A stretch of 8,353 nt of DNA from Chloroflexota bacterium (GCA_021801545.1 JAJYXX010000194.1:1-8353); one strand, 5' to 3'. Shown: positions 1 to 6,516, counted from the first letter of the stretch. Numbers and translations: made by a program. The notes: a model not told the origin generated them from the sequence alone.

Positions 1-486
1 CTCCTCGGAGACGCCGGTGAACGCCTCGCCGATCTTCACCTGGGCCTGGGCGGCCGAGTACTGCGCCTTGATGACCTCCTTCTGGTTCCGGAACGACTCG
101 ATCTTCGCCGACAGGCGCGCCTCGGCGGCGGTGAGCTTCTCCTGCTGGGCCTGAACCTCGCCCGCCTGCCGCTCGAGGCCGGCCTGCTGGCCGGCGAGAA
201 GCCGCTTGCGCTCGAGCGCCGCTCGAGCGAGGTCCTCGCGCCCTGCGGCGAGGGCACTGCGGGCCTGCTCGTCGGCCGTCCGGATGCTCGCCTCGAGCTG
301 CGCCGACTGAAGCTGGAGGCGGCGCTTCGCGGTCGTCACCTCGATGAGCCCGCGCTGGACCTGCTGGAGCAGCTCGCGCTGCTTCTCATACGAGAGGTCG
401 AGGGTCTCGCGCGGATCCTCGGCCTTGTCGACGATCGCGTTGAGCTTCGCCTCGACGATCGTCTTGGTGCGTGAGAAGAGTCCCAT
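1..486 (-). CDS. pspA: PspA/IM30 (phage shock protein A) family protein, partial
   Basis: PspA/IM30 proteins are peripheral inner-membrane proteins that oligomerise on damaged membranes and maintain the proton-motive force. The visible 162 residues begin MGLFSRTKTIVEAKLNAIVDK, the usual amphipathic N-terminal helix. They continue into a long, uninterrupted, Ala/Glu/Gln/Arg-rich coiled coil (about residues 25-155) with the family's EDPRETLDLSYEKQ-like stretch at about 28-41. The start is supported by an AAGGAG ribosome-binding site five bases upstream of ATG. The reading frame is open to the window edge, so the C-terminal third or so of a roughly 220-260 residue protein is missing here. It is the third gene of the htpX-pspAB-pspA cluster, 55 bases after pspAB. 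The family assignment is secure; what follows it downstream is not visible. Confidence 0.93.
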   Translation of the reverse strand, partial: MGLFSRTKTIVEAKLNAIVDKAEDPRETLDLSYEKQRELLQQVQRGLIEVTTAKRRLQLQSAQLEASIRTADEQARSALAAGREDLARAALERKRLLAGQQAGLERQAGEVQAQQEKLTAAEARLSAKIESFRNQKEVIKAQYSAAQAQVKIGEAFTGVSEE

Positions 487-541
487 TGGTTCTCCTTGCG
501 TCGGGTTGCGTCGGGTTGGCCGCCGGCGCCGGTGGCCCGGG
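487..541 (-). promoter_or_regulatory. pspAB-pspA intergenic segment with tandem repeat and near-palindrome
   Basis: This 55-base gap contains two adjacent copies of TTGCGTCGGG (496-515, plus-strand reading) that abut the pspA ribosome-binding site. It also holds a 20-base GC-only near-palindrome at 518-537 (GGCC, CCGGC, GCCGG, GGCC arms) with one mismatched pair. The palindrome has no loop, so it would form only an imperfect hairpin. It could be a processing or pausing site that uncouples pspA output from htpX-pspAB. That role is an inference, and chance is possible in DNA this GC-rich. Confidence 0.3.
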
Positions 542-1120
542 TCAGCCGTCGAGCGGCATCCCCCACATCGGATACCAGCGCGTCATGTCTGGCTCGATCG
601 GGAGCTCGCCGCTCATCGCGGCGGCCGCCTGGAGCTCGCGAGCGTTGTCGCGCCGCTCTCCGTCCGGCTCGGGGGCGAACGGGTAGAAGGCGGCGCGCTT
701 GAAGTTGTAGAGCCAGTGGAGCCGGCTCCCGTCGGTCGCGCGGAAGGCGAACGCGGCCGCCAGGACCTGATCGCCGAACCCCGCGTCGCGGAGCTCGAGG
801 CTGACCGTGTAGGCGCTCGCGACGAGATCGGCGATCTCGTCGTCGGCGATGACGACCCAGCGGTAGCCGTAGGCGTCGGTCCGGGTCGTGATCCGCGATC
901 CCGTCTCGCGGCCGGCGATCTCAAGAAGGCTGGCGAGCTCGGCCTCGGCCCGCTCGAACGCAGCCGAGGCAACCGGCCGGATCACGATCCCGGCGGATCC
1001 CAGCGGAACGAGGCCCAAGGTCGCCTGGAGCGACACGGCCGCGCTCGAGAGCGCGATGAGCTGCTCGTCACGGGAAGGCGCGGGACGGGTGCGCCCGAAG
1101 AGCGCCTCGGTCAGCCTCAT
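542..1120 (-). CDS. pspAB: PspA-associated protein PspAB
   Basis: A 192-residue, soluble-looking protein with no signal peptide or membrane segment. It matches the PspAB family, which was named for its recurrent linkage to pspA and htpX. Recognisable parts are the N-terminal MRLTEALFGRTR, a central mixed alpha/beta region (about 25-125), the LHWLYNFKRAAFYPFAP segment (134-150), and the signature C-terminus RDNARELQ (157-164), then ELPIEPDMTRWYPMWGMPL (172-190). No catalytic motif is evident, and the molecular role of the family is not established as far as I know. Its ATG overlaps the htpX stop codon as ATGA (1117-1120), which implies translational coupling with the protease. The next gene on the same strand is pspA. 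I recognised the family from motifs and gene neighbourhood, not from a database search. Confidence 0.85.
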   Translation of the reverse strand: MRLTEALFGRTRPAPSRDEQLIALSSAAVSLQATLGLVPLGSAGIVIRPVASAAFERAEAELASLLEIAGRETGSRITTRTDAYGYRWVVIADDEIADLVASAYTVSLELRDAGFGDQVLAAAFAFRATDGSRLHWLYNFKRAAFYPFAPEPDGERRDNARELQAAAAMSGELPIEPDMTRWYPMWGMPLDG

Positions 1121-2049
1121 CGACCGAGCCCGGCCGCCTCGAGCCGCCGGAGCTGCTCGAGGCGCACCTCGACCGGCGGATGGGTCGCCAGCAGGACGCT
1201 GAACGACCCGCGGCTGAATGCCGGCACCAGCATGAGCGCGCTCGCCGGCTCGACCTTCCGCAGGTCCGCGTCGGGGATCCGATCCATTGCGCCGCTGATC
1301 TTCAGGAGCGCTGAGGCGAGCTGGGAGGGGGCGCCGGTCATGATCGCCGAGCCCCGATCGGCGGCGAGCTCGCGGTAGCGTGACAGGAGCCGGATGAGCA
1401 GGAAGCTGATCGCCCAGACAGCCGCCGAGACGAGATAGACGACGACGATGCTGGGGCCGCCTCCGTCGTTGTCGCCATCACCGTCCCGGCTGCCGCTCCC
1501 GCCGAGTCCGAACCAGAACCCCATCTGGACGATGAACGAGGCGACGGTCGCAAAGATCCCGGCGGCGGTCAGGACGGCCGCGTCGCGGTGGCGGATGTGC
1601 GAGAGCTCGTGGGCGAGGACGGCGTCGATCTCCGGTCCGTCCAGGCGGGACAGGAGGCCGGTCGTGACGGCGACGACCGAATGGGAGGGGTTGCGGCCGG
1701 TCGCGAGCGCGTTCGGGACGTCCGAGTCGATGATCGCCACCCGCGGGACCGGCAGGTCGAACTGAGCGGCGAGCCGCTCCACGCGGTCGACGAGCTCGGG
1801 CGCCTCGGCGCGGCTGACCACGCGTGCCCCGATCGACGCGAGGACCAACCGGTCGGACAGGAAGTACTGGGCGACGGCGAAGCCAGCCACGACGAGGCCG
1901 ATGAGGAGCAGGCTGCCGCCAGCGGCGAAGAGCACCGCGACGAATGCGAGGTAGACCGCCCCGAGGAGAAGGATCGTGAGGCCGATCCGGGCCGTCAGTC
2001 CGGCGTCGGCCGGGAGACGGCGGGGAGAACGGTACTGTGATCGCGACAT
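1117..2049 (-). CDS. htpX: Membrane zinc metalloprotease HtpX (peptidase family M48)
   Basis: HtpX is an inner-membrane endopeptidase that degrades misfolded membrane proteins during envelope stress. The 310 residues show two hydrophobic segments near the N-terminus (about 22-42 and 44-65). A substrate-binding/M48 domain follows with the zinc motif HELSH at 147-151 and the third zinc ligand E227 in RYRELAADR. Two more membrane segments lie at about 158-180 and 201-221, separated by a Gly/Asp-rich loop (about 182-199). The usual ATHPP motif is at 288-292. Length and order fit bacterial HtpX (about 280-310). ATG at 2047-2049 is preceded by AGGA eight bases away. It is the first gene of the cluster, and its stop codon overlaps the pspAB start. 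I could not identify a convincing sigma-70 promoter upstream. All catalytic residues expected for M48 are present. Confidence 0.95.
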   Translation of the reverse strand: MSRSQYRSPRRLPADAGLTARIGLTILLLGAVYLAFVAVLFAAGGSLLLIGLVVAGFAVAQYFLSDRLVLASIGARVVSRAEAPELVDRVERLAAQFDLPVPRVAIIDSDVPNALATGRNPSHSVVAVTTGLLSRLDGPEIDAVLAHELSHIRHRDAAVLTAAGIFATVASFIVQMGFWFGLGGSGSRDGDGDNDGGGPSIVVVYLVSAAVWAISFLLIRLLSRYRELAADRGSAIMTGAPSQLASALLKISGAMDRIPDADLRKVEPASALMLVPAFSRGSFSVLLATHPPVEVRLEQLRRLEAAGLGR

Positions 2050-2232
2050 GCGTCGATCCTGACAGGCGCGAGTTCAGATGCCAGTCGGAGAAGGGTTAAG
2101 AATGGCCAACCGAACCGAGGCTGGCCCTGACACGGACGCGCGCGCCTCAGCGTGACGGGGAGCCGCCCTCCTCGTGGAGAGCGCTCCCCGGTCCGGCCGG
2201 GCACGGCCTGCCCGTCGACCTTCGGCGTTCCG

Positions 2233-2388
2233 TCGCCGATCCATCCCCGGGCGATGGGGGCAGTGGACCCGGACGCCGCCTGGCCGGGCAACCCGACGCA
2301 CGAGGCGTTCGTCGCCCACCTCTGGACTGGGCCGGGCGAACGGCGCCTCCTCGCCGTCGTCAACCTCGGTGACACCGCCGGCCAATGC
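2233..2388 (+). pseudogene. Relic of an alpha-amylase-family glycoside hydrolase C-terminal domain
   Basis: In one plus-strand frame, the stretch from about 2254 reads as a recognisable C-terminal beta-sandwich fragment. It contains AWPGNPTHEAFVAHLWTGP, then ERRLLAVVNLGDTAGQC ending at 2388. I know this pattern from alpha-amylase-family (GH13-like) enzymes, where WxGNxTxxxFxxxxWxGPxGxRLLVAVNY...GQCYVRL follows the catalytic barrel. Nothing of the barrel is visible upstream, and the expected YVRL strand does not follow. The open frame (GTG at 2152 to a stop at 2514) continues into low-complexity arginine-rich sequence and overlaps the 3' end of the neighbouring ATPase gene by about 65 bases. 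It is therefore best read as a decayed remnant and not as a functional small gene. The similarity is recalled from family knowledge, so the exact parent enzyme is uncertain. Confidence 0.5.
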
Positions 2389-2396
2389 CGGCGGTG
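2373..2396. terminator. Perfect 10-bp hairpin with CAAT loop
   Basis: CACCGCCGGC (2373-2382) and GCCGGCGGTG (2387-2396) form a perfect 10-bp stem with a four-base loop. The hairpin lies 53 bases past the stop codon of the minus-strand ATPase gene and at the end of the plus-strand amylase-like relic. No T-tract follows on either strand, so it is not a canonical intrinsic terminator. It could still stop or stabilise the ATPase transcript, as in many high-GC bacteria. Confidence 0.4.
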
Positions 2397-2449
2397 GGTA
2401 GCCAGCAGGCGACGCAGACGTGGGAATGCGCCGAGTCTGTCGGCCGTCT

Positions 2450-3898
2450 TCAATCGAGCGGAAACGACGCAAGCAGCTCGTCAGGTTCGAGGACGGCGGC
2501 CAACGGAGCCTTGACGTCCTGGATGCCCGCGCGGGTGACGAGCACGAGCCGGGTATCGGACGTGACACCGCCGATTTGCGACCCGGACCGGATCAGTTCG
2601 GCGATGTCAGACCCGGTGGCGGGTTTCCGCTGCCGCCACTTGATCGAGCCGATGAAGGCAACGGCTTCGACGGGCGGGTCGCGGCGATCGGCTCCGATGA
2701 GGTCGACCTCCACGCTGTGGTCGCGGTTCCAGAACCCACCCACGACCTGGGCGGAGCCGAACCGAGCGTCGGGCAAGAGGTTCTCGATCGCGCTGCGAAT
2801 GATCGGCTCGACCGCCAGACCGAGGTAGGTGTCCCAGGACTCGATGATCCCCGGGACGAGGATCCGGCCGCGCCCACGCTCGATCTCGCCGTAGCCAAGA
2901 TCGAGAAACTGCAGGTAGAAACGCAGGTAGGGGTCAGCCACGGCGTAGCGCCGATCGGTGCTCGACCTGGCGGACAGCGGCAGGCTCGTTGCGATCACCC
3001 GCTTGTCGAGGAGAACCTTGAGTGGATAGGTCAGATGGTTCGTGGTAATGCCGCTGGCGTCAGAGATCGCCTTGTTGGTGCGTGACCCCGTGCCGATGGC
3101 GGACAGGACTGAGCGCGCCTGGACACTCGAGCGGAACTCCGCCTCGAGAATGAGGCGGCCTGTCGAGACAAGAGGCGAGCCATCGTCGGCGAGTGACCCC
3201 TCGAGGAACGACCTGAGATCGCCCTCCGTCCAGGCGGCGGCAATCTTGGGGAACCCACCGGTTACGAGGTAGGCTTCGAGAGCCTGCGCCCCCGCCCGCC
3301 CGGTCATCACCGCGACCTCGTGAGGATTCAGCGGCGGGACGACGAGTTCGCGCGTCGGGCGTTGGTGCAGCGGGCGACCATAGAGAGTCAGCGCCTCCAT
3401 CATCGACAGGTCGGAGCCGACGAGAATGAGCAGGACCGGCCGCCGGCTGAGCACCTGATCCCATGCTTTCCGCAGGCTCCCCTCCTGCGGACTCCCGGTG
3501 AGGTCTCCCTCGCTGTTTCGCCTGAGCTCGCAGAGGTCGGGGAACTCGTCGAGCACGATGACACTTGGGTTGTCGGCCGTCGCCTGGCTCGACGCTGCGA
3601 CGAGCGCCGCCTCCCATGTCTCGAACCTCACGTTCGACGCGAGTTCCGCCGACGGCAGCGTTGACTGCGCGAGCTTCTCGGCGAACAGGGCGAGTTCGCG
3701 CTCGGGCGTCTGGCCGCTCGCGGCGAAGAAGACGGCAGGCAATCCTGACCGCTCGATGAACTCCTCGATGAGCCAGCTCTTGCCGACCCTTCGCCGCCCA
3801 CGGACTGTCACGAAGCGGCCCTGGCCGGTGGTTCTGGCCTCATCGACCTCGGCTGTCAGTCGGTCGAGCAGCGAGCGGCGACCCACGAAGCCCTTCAT
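2450..3898 (-). CDS. AAA-family ATPase with C-terminal DUF234 (PD-(D/E)xK-like) domain
   Basis: A 482-residue soluble protein of the archaeal/bacterial ATPase group whose members carry a DUF234 C-terminus. The N-terminal FVGRRSLLDRL box leads to Walker A GRRRVGKS (34-41), Walker B SVIVLDEF (112-119, with D117 and E118) and a sensor-like LILVGSD (157-163). A winged-helix-like segment spans about 262-305. DUF234 follows, with YAVADPYLRFYLQF (318-331) and a nuclease-fold-like EVDLIGAD (397-404) then IGSIKW (416-421). In classical PD-(D/E)xK enzymes the last motif is ExK; here the Glu position is Ser, so catalysis may be lost. The ATG at 3896-3898 begins at the expected family N-terminus and follows a GGAGAG ribosome-binding site. 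It is a lone gene with its own promoter, and its exact cellular function is unknown; roles in DNA transactions or mobile elements have been suggested for the wider group. Confidence 0.88.
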   Translation of the reverse strand: MKGFVGRRSLLDRLTAEVDEARTTGQGRFVTVRGRRRVGKSWLIEEFIERSGLPAVFFAASGQTPERELALFAEKLAQSTLPSAELASNVRFETWEAALVAASSQATADNPSVIVLDEFPDLCELRRNSEGDLTGSPQEGSLRKAWDQVLSRRPVLLILVGSDLSMMEALTLYGRPLHQRPTRELVVPPLNPHEVAVMTGRAGAQALEAYLVTGGFPKIAAAWTEGDLRSFLEGSLADDGSPLVSTGRLILEAEFRSSVQARSVLSAIGTGSRTNKAISDASGITTNHLTYPLKVLLDKRVIATSLPLSARSSTDRRYAVADPYLRFYLQFLDLGYGEIERGRGRILVPGIIESWDTYLGLAVEPIIRSAIENLLPDARFGSAQVVGGFWNRDHSVEVDLIGADRRDPPVEAVAFIGSIKWRQRKPATGSDIAELIRSGSQIGGVTSDTRLVLVTRAGIQDVKAPLAAVLEPDELLASFPLD

Positions 3899-3914
3899 GG
3901 CTCTCTCCGGTCAG

Positions 3915-3951
3915 TACTACAAATCGCTCGTAGTATAAACGCTTCGTAGTA
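3915..3951. promoter_or_regulatory. Candidate operator: three TACTAC/GTAGTA boxes over the ATPase promoter
   Basis: TACTAC (3915-3920) and GTAGTA (3930-3935) form an inverted repeat with a nine-base spacer. A second GTAGTA (3946-3951) lies 16 bases further, inside an extended direct repeat CGCT(T)CGTAGTA. The boxes cover the -10 element, the spacer between -10 and -35, and the likely start site, so a protein bound here would block transcription. The ATPase carries a winged-helix-like segment and could be its own regulator, but that is an inference. Confidence 0.5.
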
Positions 3952-3959
3952 ACTTTCAA
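3932..3959 (-). promoter_or_regulatory. Sigma-70-type promoter of the AAA-DUF234 ATPase gene
   Basis: On the minus strand, a -35 box TTGAAA (3954-3959) and a -10 box TATACT (3932-3937) are separated by 16 bases, close to the sigma-70 consensus. Transcription would start at about 3924-3926, leaving a leader of roughly 27 bases before the ATG at 3898. The segment is conspicuously AT-rich compared with everything around it. Confidence 0.7.
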
Positions 3960-4040
3960 CCGGACCTTGAGCTCCGGCCCGGACGCCGCGGCCGGCCAGG
4001 CTTCGGCCTCCGGAACGATTTCGTCGCTCTTGGTCCATTC

Positions 4041-4067
4041 CACGCCGGCCGCTTTGCACGCCGGCCG
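4041..4067. repeat. 11-bp direct repeat CACGCCGGCCG
   Basis: Two exact copies of CACGCCGGCCG (4041-4051 and 4057-4067) sit 16 bases apart in the gene-free stretch between the ATPase promoter and the YHS gene. Nothing else in 3961-4130 looks like a gene. The repeat may be a small duplication or a binding site, and its function is unknown. Confidence 0.4.
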
Positions 4068-4132
4068 ACAGCCTCTACAGCAGCTGGGTGGCGGTCAGGC
4101 CTGGTGGCGGCTGTGGCTCTCTCACCACGAGT

Positions 4133-4167
4133 GTCGGCGGGGCGCGCCGGGTGGCGGCCCCGCCGAC
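4133..4167 (-). terminator. Strong hairpin after the YHS gene, probable operon end
   Basis: GTCGGCGGGGC (4133-4143) and GCCCCGCCGAC (4157-4167) form a perfect 11-bp stem with a 13-base loop. The stem begins ten bases after the stop codon of the YHS-domain gene on the minus strand. There is no T-tract after the stem, so it resembles the T-poor hairpins common at gene ends in high-GC bacteria and not the E. coli type. Confidence 0.5.
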
Positions 4168-4177
4168 CGATGCGGGG

Positions 4178-4372
4178 TCAGTGGCCGCCGTGGCCAGCGT
4201 GGCCGCCGTGCTCCTCGGCCGGGTGGCCGTAGCGGTGCGGGTCCTTGACGAACGTCTCGTGGCAGACGTGGCTGCAGAAGTAAAGCGTCCGGCCCTCGTG
4301 ATCCACGCTCGAGACTGCGTCCTCGGGGCGGATCTCCATGCCGCAGACGGGGTCCTTCACCTTGTCGGCCAT
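4178..4372 (-). CDS. Small YHS-domain metal-binding protein with His-rich tail
   Basis: A 64-residue protein that is almost entirely one YHS domain, a small metal-binding module often found at the N-terminus of copper/heavy-metal P-type ATPases or as a free-standing protein. It has KDPVCGMEI (6-14, Cys10) and YFCSHVCHETF (31-41, Cys33 and Cys37), followed by VKDPHRYG. The C-terminal tail (from about residue 50) is rich in His and Gly, with six histidines in fifteen residues, and adds likely metal ligands. I chose ATG at 4370-4372 because an AAGGAGGT ribosome-binding site lies eight bases upstream and the protein then begins at the domain. The longer frame from 4444 would overlap the preceding gene and adds only non-homologous residues. 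It follows the membrane-protein gene by 31 bases on the same strand. The metal and partner are not determined. Confidence 0.88.
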   Translation of the reverse strand: MADKVKDPVCGMEIRPEDAVSSVDHEGRTLYFCSHVCHETFVKDPHRYGHPAEEHGGHAGHGGH

Positions 4373-4403
4373 GTCGGCAGACCTCCTTGTGGGGGTGGAT
4401 TGG

Positions 4404-5153
4404 TCAGTCCGGTGAGCCGACCGGCGGCCGGCCTCCGGGTCCATGATGGATCGCGGCGCTCACGCGGGCCTCGCGGTCGTTCGCGCCGGCACCGGCCACC
4501 CCGTCGGGCGACCCATGTCGGAGCACGCTCGCGGCGGCGACACCGGCGAGGGTCATCCCCGCCCCAAAGAGCGGCCAGCCCGTCCAGGCCGAGGTGTCGC
4601 CGGAGAGCACGCGGTCAGTGTCGACGACGAAGCTCAGGGCGACGAGCAGCCCGCCGCCGACGGCCGCCAGCGCGCGAACGGGCCCCACGGCGATCGGGTG
4701 GCCCAGCCGCAGCCGGTGCGCCGCGGCGAGACCGAACCCCACGAGGGCGACGCTCACGGTGATCGGTGCCCAGACCGGCCCGACCCACGCCACCGGGACG
4801 AGGAAGAGGACGTCCCAGGTCGCGAGCGATGGCGGCCAGCCGAGGACCACCCAGAGGCCGCCGTAGTAGGCGATGTCCCAGGCGCCGAAAACGACGGCCG
4901 CCCATGCGAGCCGCTCCAGGCCGCCGGAACCGGCGAGCCAGCCGACCGCGGCGATCATGACGAGCGTGGCCAGCTCGCGGGCGATCTCGACCGTCTCGAA
5001 CGTGCCGAACGCCGCTGGATCTGAGGCCGGGACGAGCGCTCCGGGAGCCAGTCCAAGGGCGACCCGGAGGTAGACGACGACGACCGCCTCGAGGTAGCCC
5101 ATCGCGACCCCGAAGGCAAGGACGGTGGCTGCCGTGGAGCCGAATCGCCTCAT
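4404..5153 (-). CDS. Conserved multi-pass membrane protein of unknown function
   Basis: A 249-residue integral membrane protein with about six hydrophobic segments, at roughly 8-38, 58-75, 81-104, 112-145, 158-177 and 190-212. A hydrophilic tail of about 35 residues follows. I recognise a conserved but unnamed family by AMGYLEAVVVVYLR (17-30), ARELATLVM (58-66), and WDIAYYGGLWVVLGWP (92-107), then TWDVLFLVPVAWVGPV (112-127). The conserved acidic and aromatic residues inside membrane segments (Glu22, Asp93, Asp114) suggest a transport or lipid-handling role, but no function is established. The start is the ATG at 5151-5153, which falls at the family's N-terminus; no good ribosome-binding site is visible. 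It lies 25 bases after cfa and 31 bases before the YHS gene, all on one strand, so co-transcription with both is likely. Confidence 0.82.
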   Translation of the reverse strand: MRRFGSTAATVLAFGVAMGYLEAVVVVYLRVALGLAPGALVPASDPAAFGTFETVEIARELATLVMIAAVGWLAGSGGLERLAWAAVVFGAWDIAYYGGLWVVLGWPPSLATWDVLFLVPVAWVGPVWAPITVSVALVGFGLAAAHRLRLGHPIAVGPVRALAAVGGGLLVALSFVVDTDRVLSGDTSAWTGWPLFGAGMTLAGVAAASVLRHGSPDGVAGAGANDREARVSAAIHHGPGGRPPVGSPD

Positions 5154-5178
5154 CGAGCGATGCCGTCTTGTTGCCGGC

Positions 5179-6516
5179 TCAGCCGTGCCACCACGGCCGG
5201 AGCGGGAGCGCCGCCGGACCGCCGGTCCCCGGCCGGGTGAGGAGCAACTGGGCGACGTCGAGCGAGCCGTCCTCGAAGCCACGCCGGGCGGCGGCCATGT
5301 AGATCCGCCAGGTCCGGAAGACCTCCTCGCCGACGAGCTCGCGGGCCCTCCCGGCCGAGGCCTCCAACCGCTCGACCCACGCCCGCAGGGTGAGCGCGTA
5401 GTGCGGCCGCAGCGATTGAACGTCGATGAGCTCGAATCCGGCCTGCCGAGCGAAGCCGACGGCATCCTCGACGGTCACGAGCTCCCCGTCGGGGAAGACG
5501 TAGCGGCCGATGAAGCCGCCGTCACCGAAACGCAGCCAGCGCGGCCGCAGGCCGCCGCCGGTCGCGGTCGTCGCGATCCCGTGATTCAGGAAGAGGCCGC
5601 CCGGCCGGAGCGCCCCCAGCGCCGCCCGGAAGTACTCCCCCAACCGATCGCGGCCGACGTGCTCGAACATCCCGATCGACGCGATCGCGTCGAACGGCCC
5701 GAACCCCGTGAGGTCGCGGTAGTCGCGGATCGCGACGAGTGCGCGGTCCTCGAGACCGCGGCGTCCGATCTCGGCCGTCGCCCACTCGGCCTGGGCGGCG
5801 CTCAGCGTGATCCCCGTCGCCTCGACGCCGTAGCGCTCGGCGGCGTAGAGAACGAGCGAGCCCCAGCCGCAGCCGATGTCGAGCAGGCGCATTCCCGGTT
5901 GGAGCCCGAGCTTGCGGCAGACGAGATCGAGCTTCGCCTCCTGGGCATCGTCGATCGGCGTTTCAGCCGTCTCGAAGTAGGCGCAGGAGTACGTGAGCCG
6001 CCGGTCCAGCCAGAGCGCGTAGAACTCGTTGCCGACGTCGTAGTGGAAGCGGACGGCGGCGAGATCGCGGGCGCGGGAATGGCGCCGTCCGGAGAGCCGG
6101 GCGACCCGCCGAGGCCGCCGTCCGGGCATCACCCCTCGCCGGAGATTCAGGGCGAGCCGGGCGAGATGCGGGAGATCCCGTCCGAGACGCCGGAGGTCGA
6201 ACGCACGACCGGCGTCCACCGCCGTCCAGATGTCGCCCTCGATCTCGATGTCGCCTCGGAGATACGCCTCGCCGAGGGTATCGGGCGAGGGTGGCCAGAG
6301 TATTCGCGCGAGCGCGTCCGGGCCGGCGATGACGACGCGCGCCGGCGTCCGCGGTGGCCCGTCCACGTCGCCGGCGAGCGCCAGCTCGAGCGGGCTGTCT
6401 GCCGGCAGCGCGGCCCGAGCCGCGGCGAGGATCTGGCGGGCCAGCACCTGCCGGCGGTCGATCGTGCGGGTGTGGGCACTGCCGTCCTGCGCGTCCACCG
6501 TGTCGCTCTGAGCCAT
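5179..6516 (-). CDS. cfa: Cyclopropane-fatty-acyl-phospholipid synthase (SAM-dependent)
   Basis: This enzyme transfers a methylene group from S-adenosylmethionine to the double bond of unsaturated acyl chains in membrane phospholipids, giving cyclopropane fatty acids. The 445 residues comprise an N-terminal lipid-binding region (about 25-150, with LGEAYLRGDIEIEGD at 81-95) and a Rossmann methyltransferase domain. Key motifs are RFHYDVGNEFY (156-166), LTYSCAYF (174-181, Cys178), the SAM-binding LLDIGCGWGS (211-220), GITLSAAQ (235-242), SIGMFEHVG (280-288, Glu285), LNHGIA (310-315, His312) and YVFPDG (339-344, Tyr339). The named Cys, Glu, His and Tyr correspond by motif to the bicarbonate-binding residues of E. 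coli Cfa. The tail RGFEDGSLDVAQLLL (412-426) is also typical. A related methyl-transferring family member cannot be excluded. It is the first gene of the cfa/membrane protein/YHS cluster. Confidence 0.93.
   Translation of the reverse strand: MAQSDTVDAQDGSAHTRTIDRRQVLARQILAAARAALPADSPLELALAGDVDGPPRTPARVVIAGPDALARILWPPSPDTLGEAYLRGDIEIEGDIWTAVDAGRAFDLRRLGRDLPHLARLALNLRRGVMPGRRPRRVARLSGRRHSRARDLAAVRFHYDVGNEFYALWLDRRLTYSCAYFETAETPIDDAQEAKLDLVCRKLGLQPGMRLLDIGCGWGSLVLYAAERYGVEATGITLSAAQAEWATAEIGRRGLEDRALVAIRDYRDLTGFGPFDAIASIGMFEHVGRDRLGEYFRAALGALRPGGLFLNHGIATTATGGGLRPRWLRFGDGGFIGRYVFPDGELVTVEDAVGFARQAGFELIDVQSLRPHYALTLRAWVERLEASAGRARELVGEEVFRTWRIYMAAARRGFEDGSLDVAQLLLTRPGTGGPAALPLRPWWHG

Noticed and set aside
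344..1378. 344-residue plus-strand open frame antisense to pspA, pspAB and htpX
   Set aside because: It spans three recognisable genes on the other strand, and its Arg/Gly/Ala-rich composition shows no family motif.
3840..4043. 67-residue minus-strand frame across the ATPase promoter
   Set aside because: It runs through the -35/-10 elements and into the ATPase gene in another frame, has no clear ribosome-binding site, and has no recognisable motif.
4373..4444. Longer start for the YHS protein (88 residues)
   Set aside because: The added N-terminus has no similarity to the family and overlaps the previous gene, while the ATG at 4370-4372 has a near-perfect ribosome-binding site.
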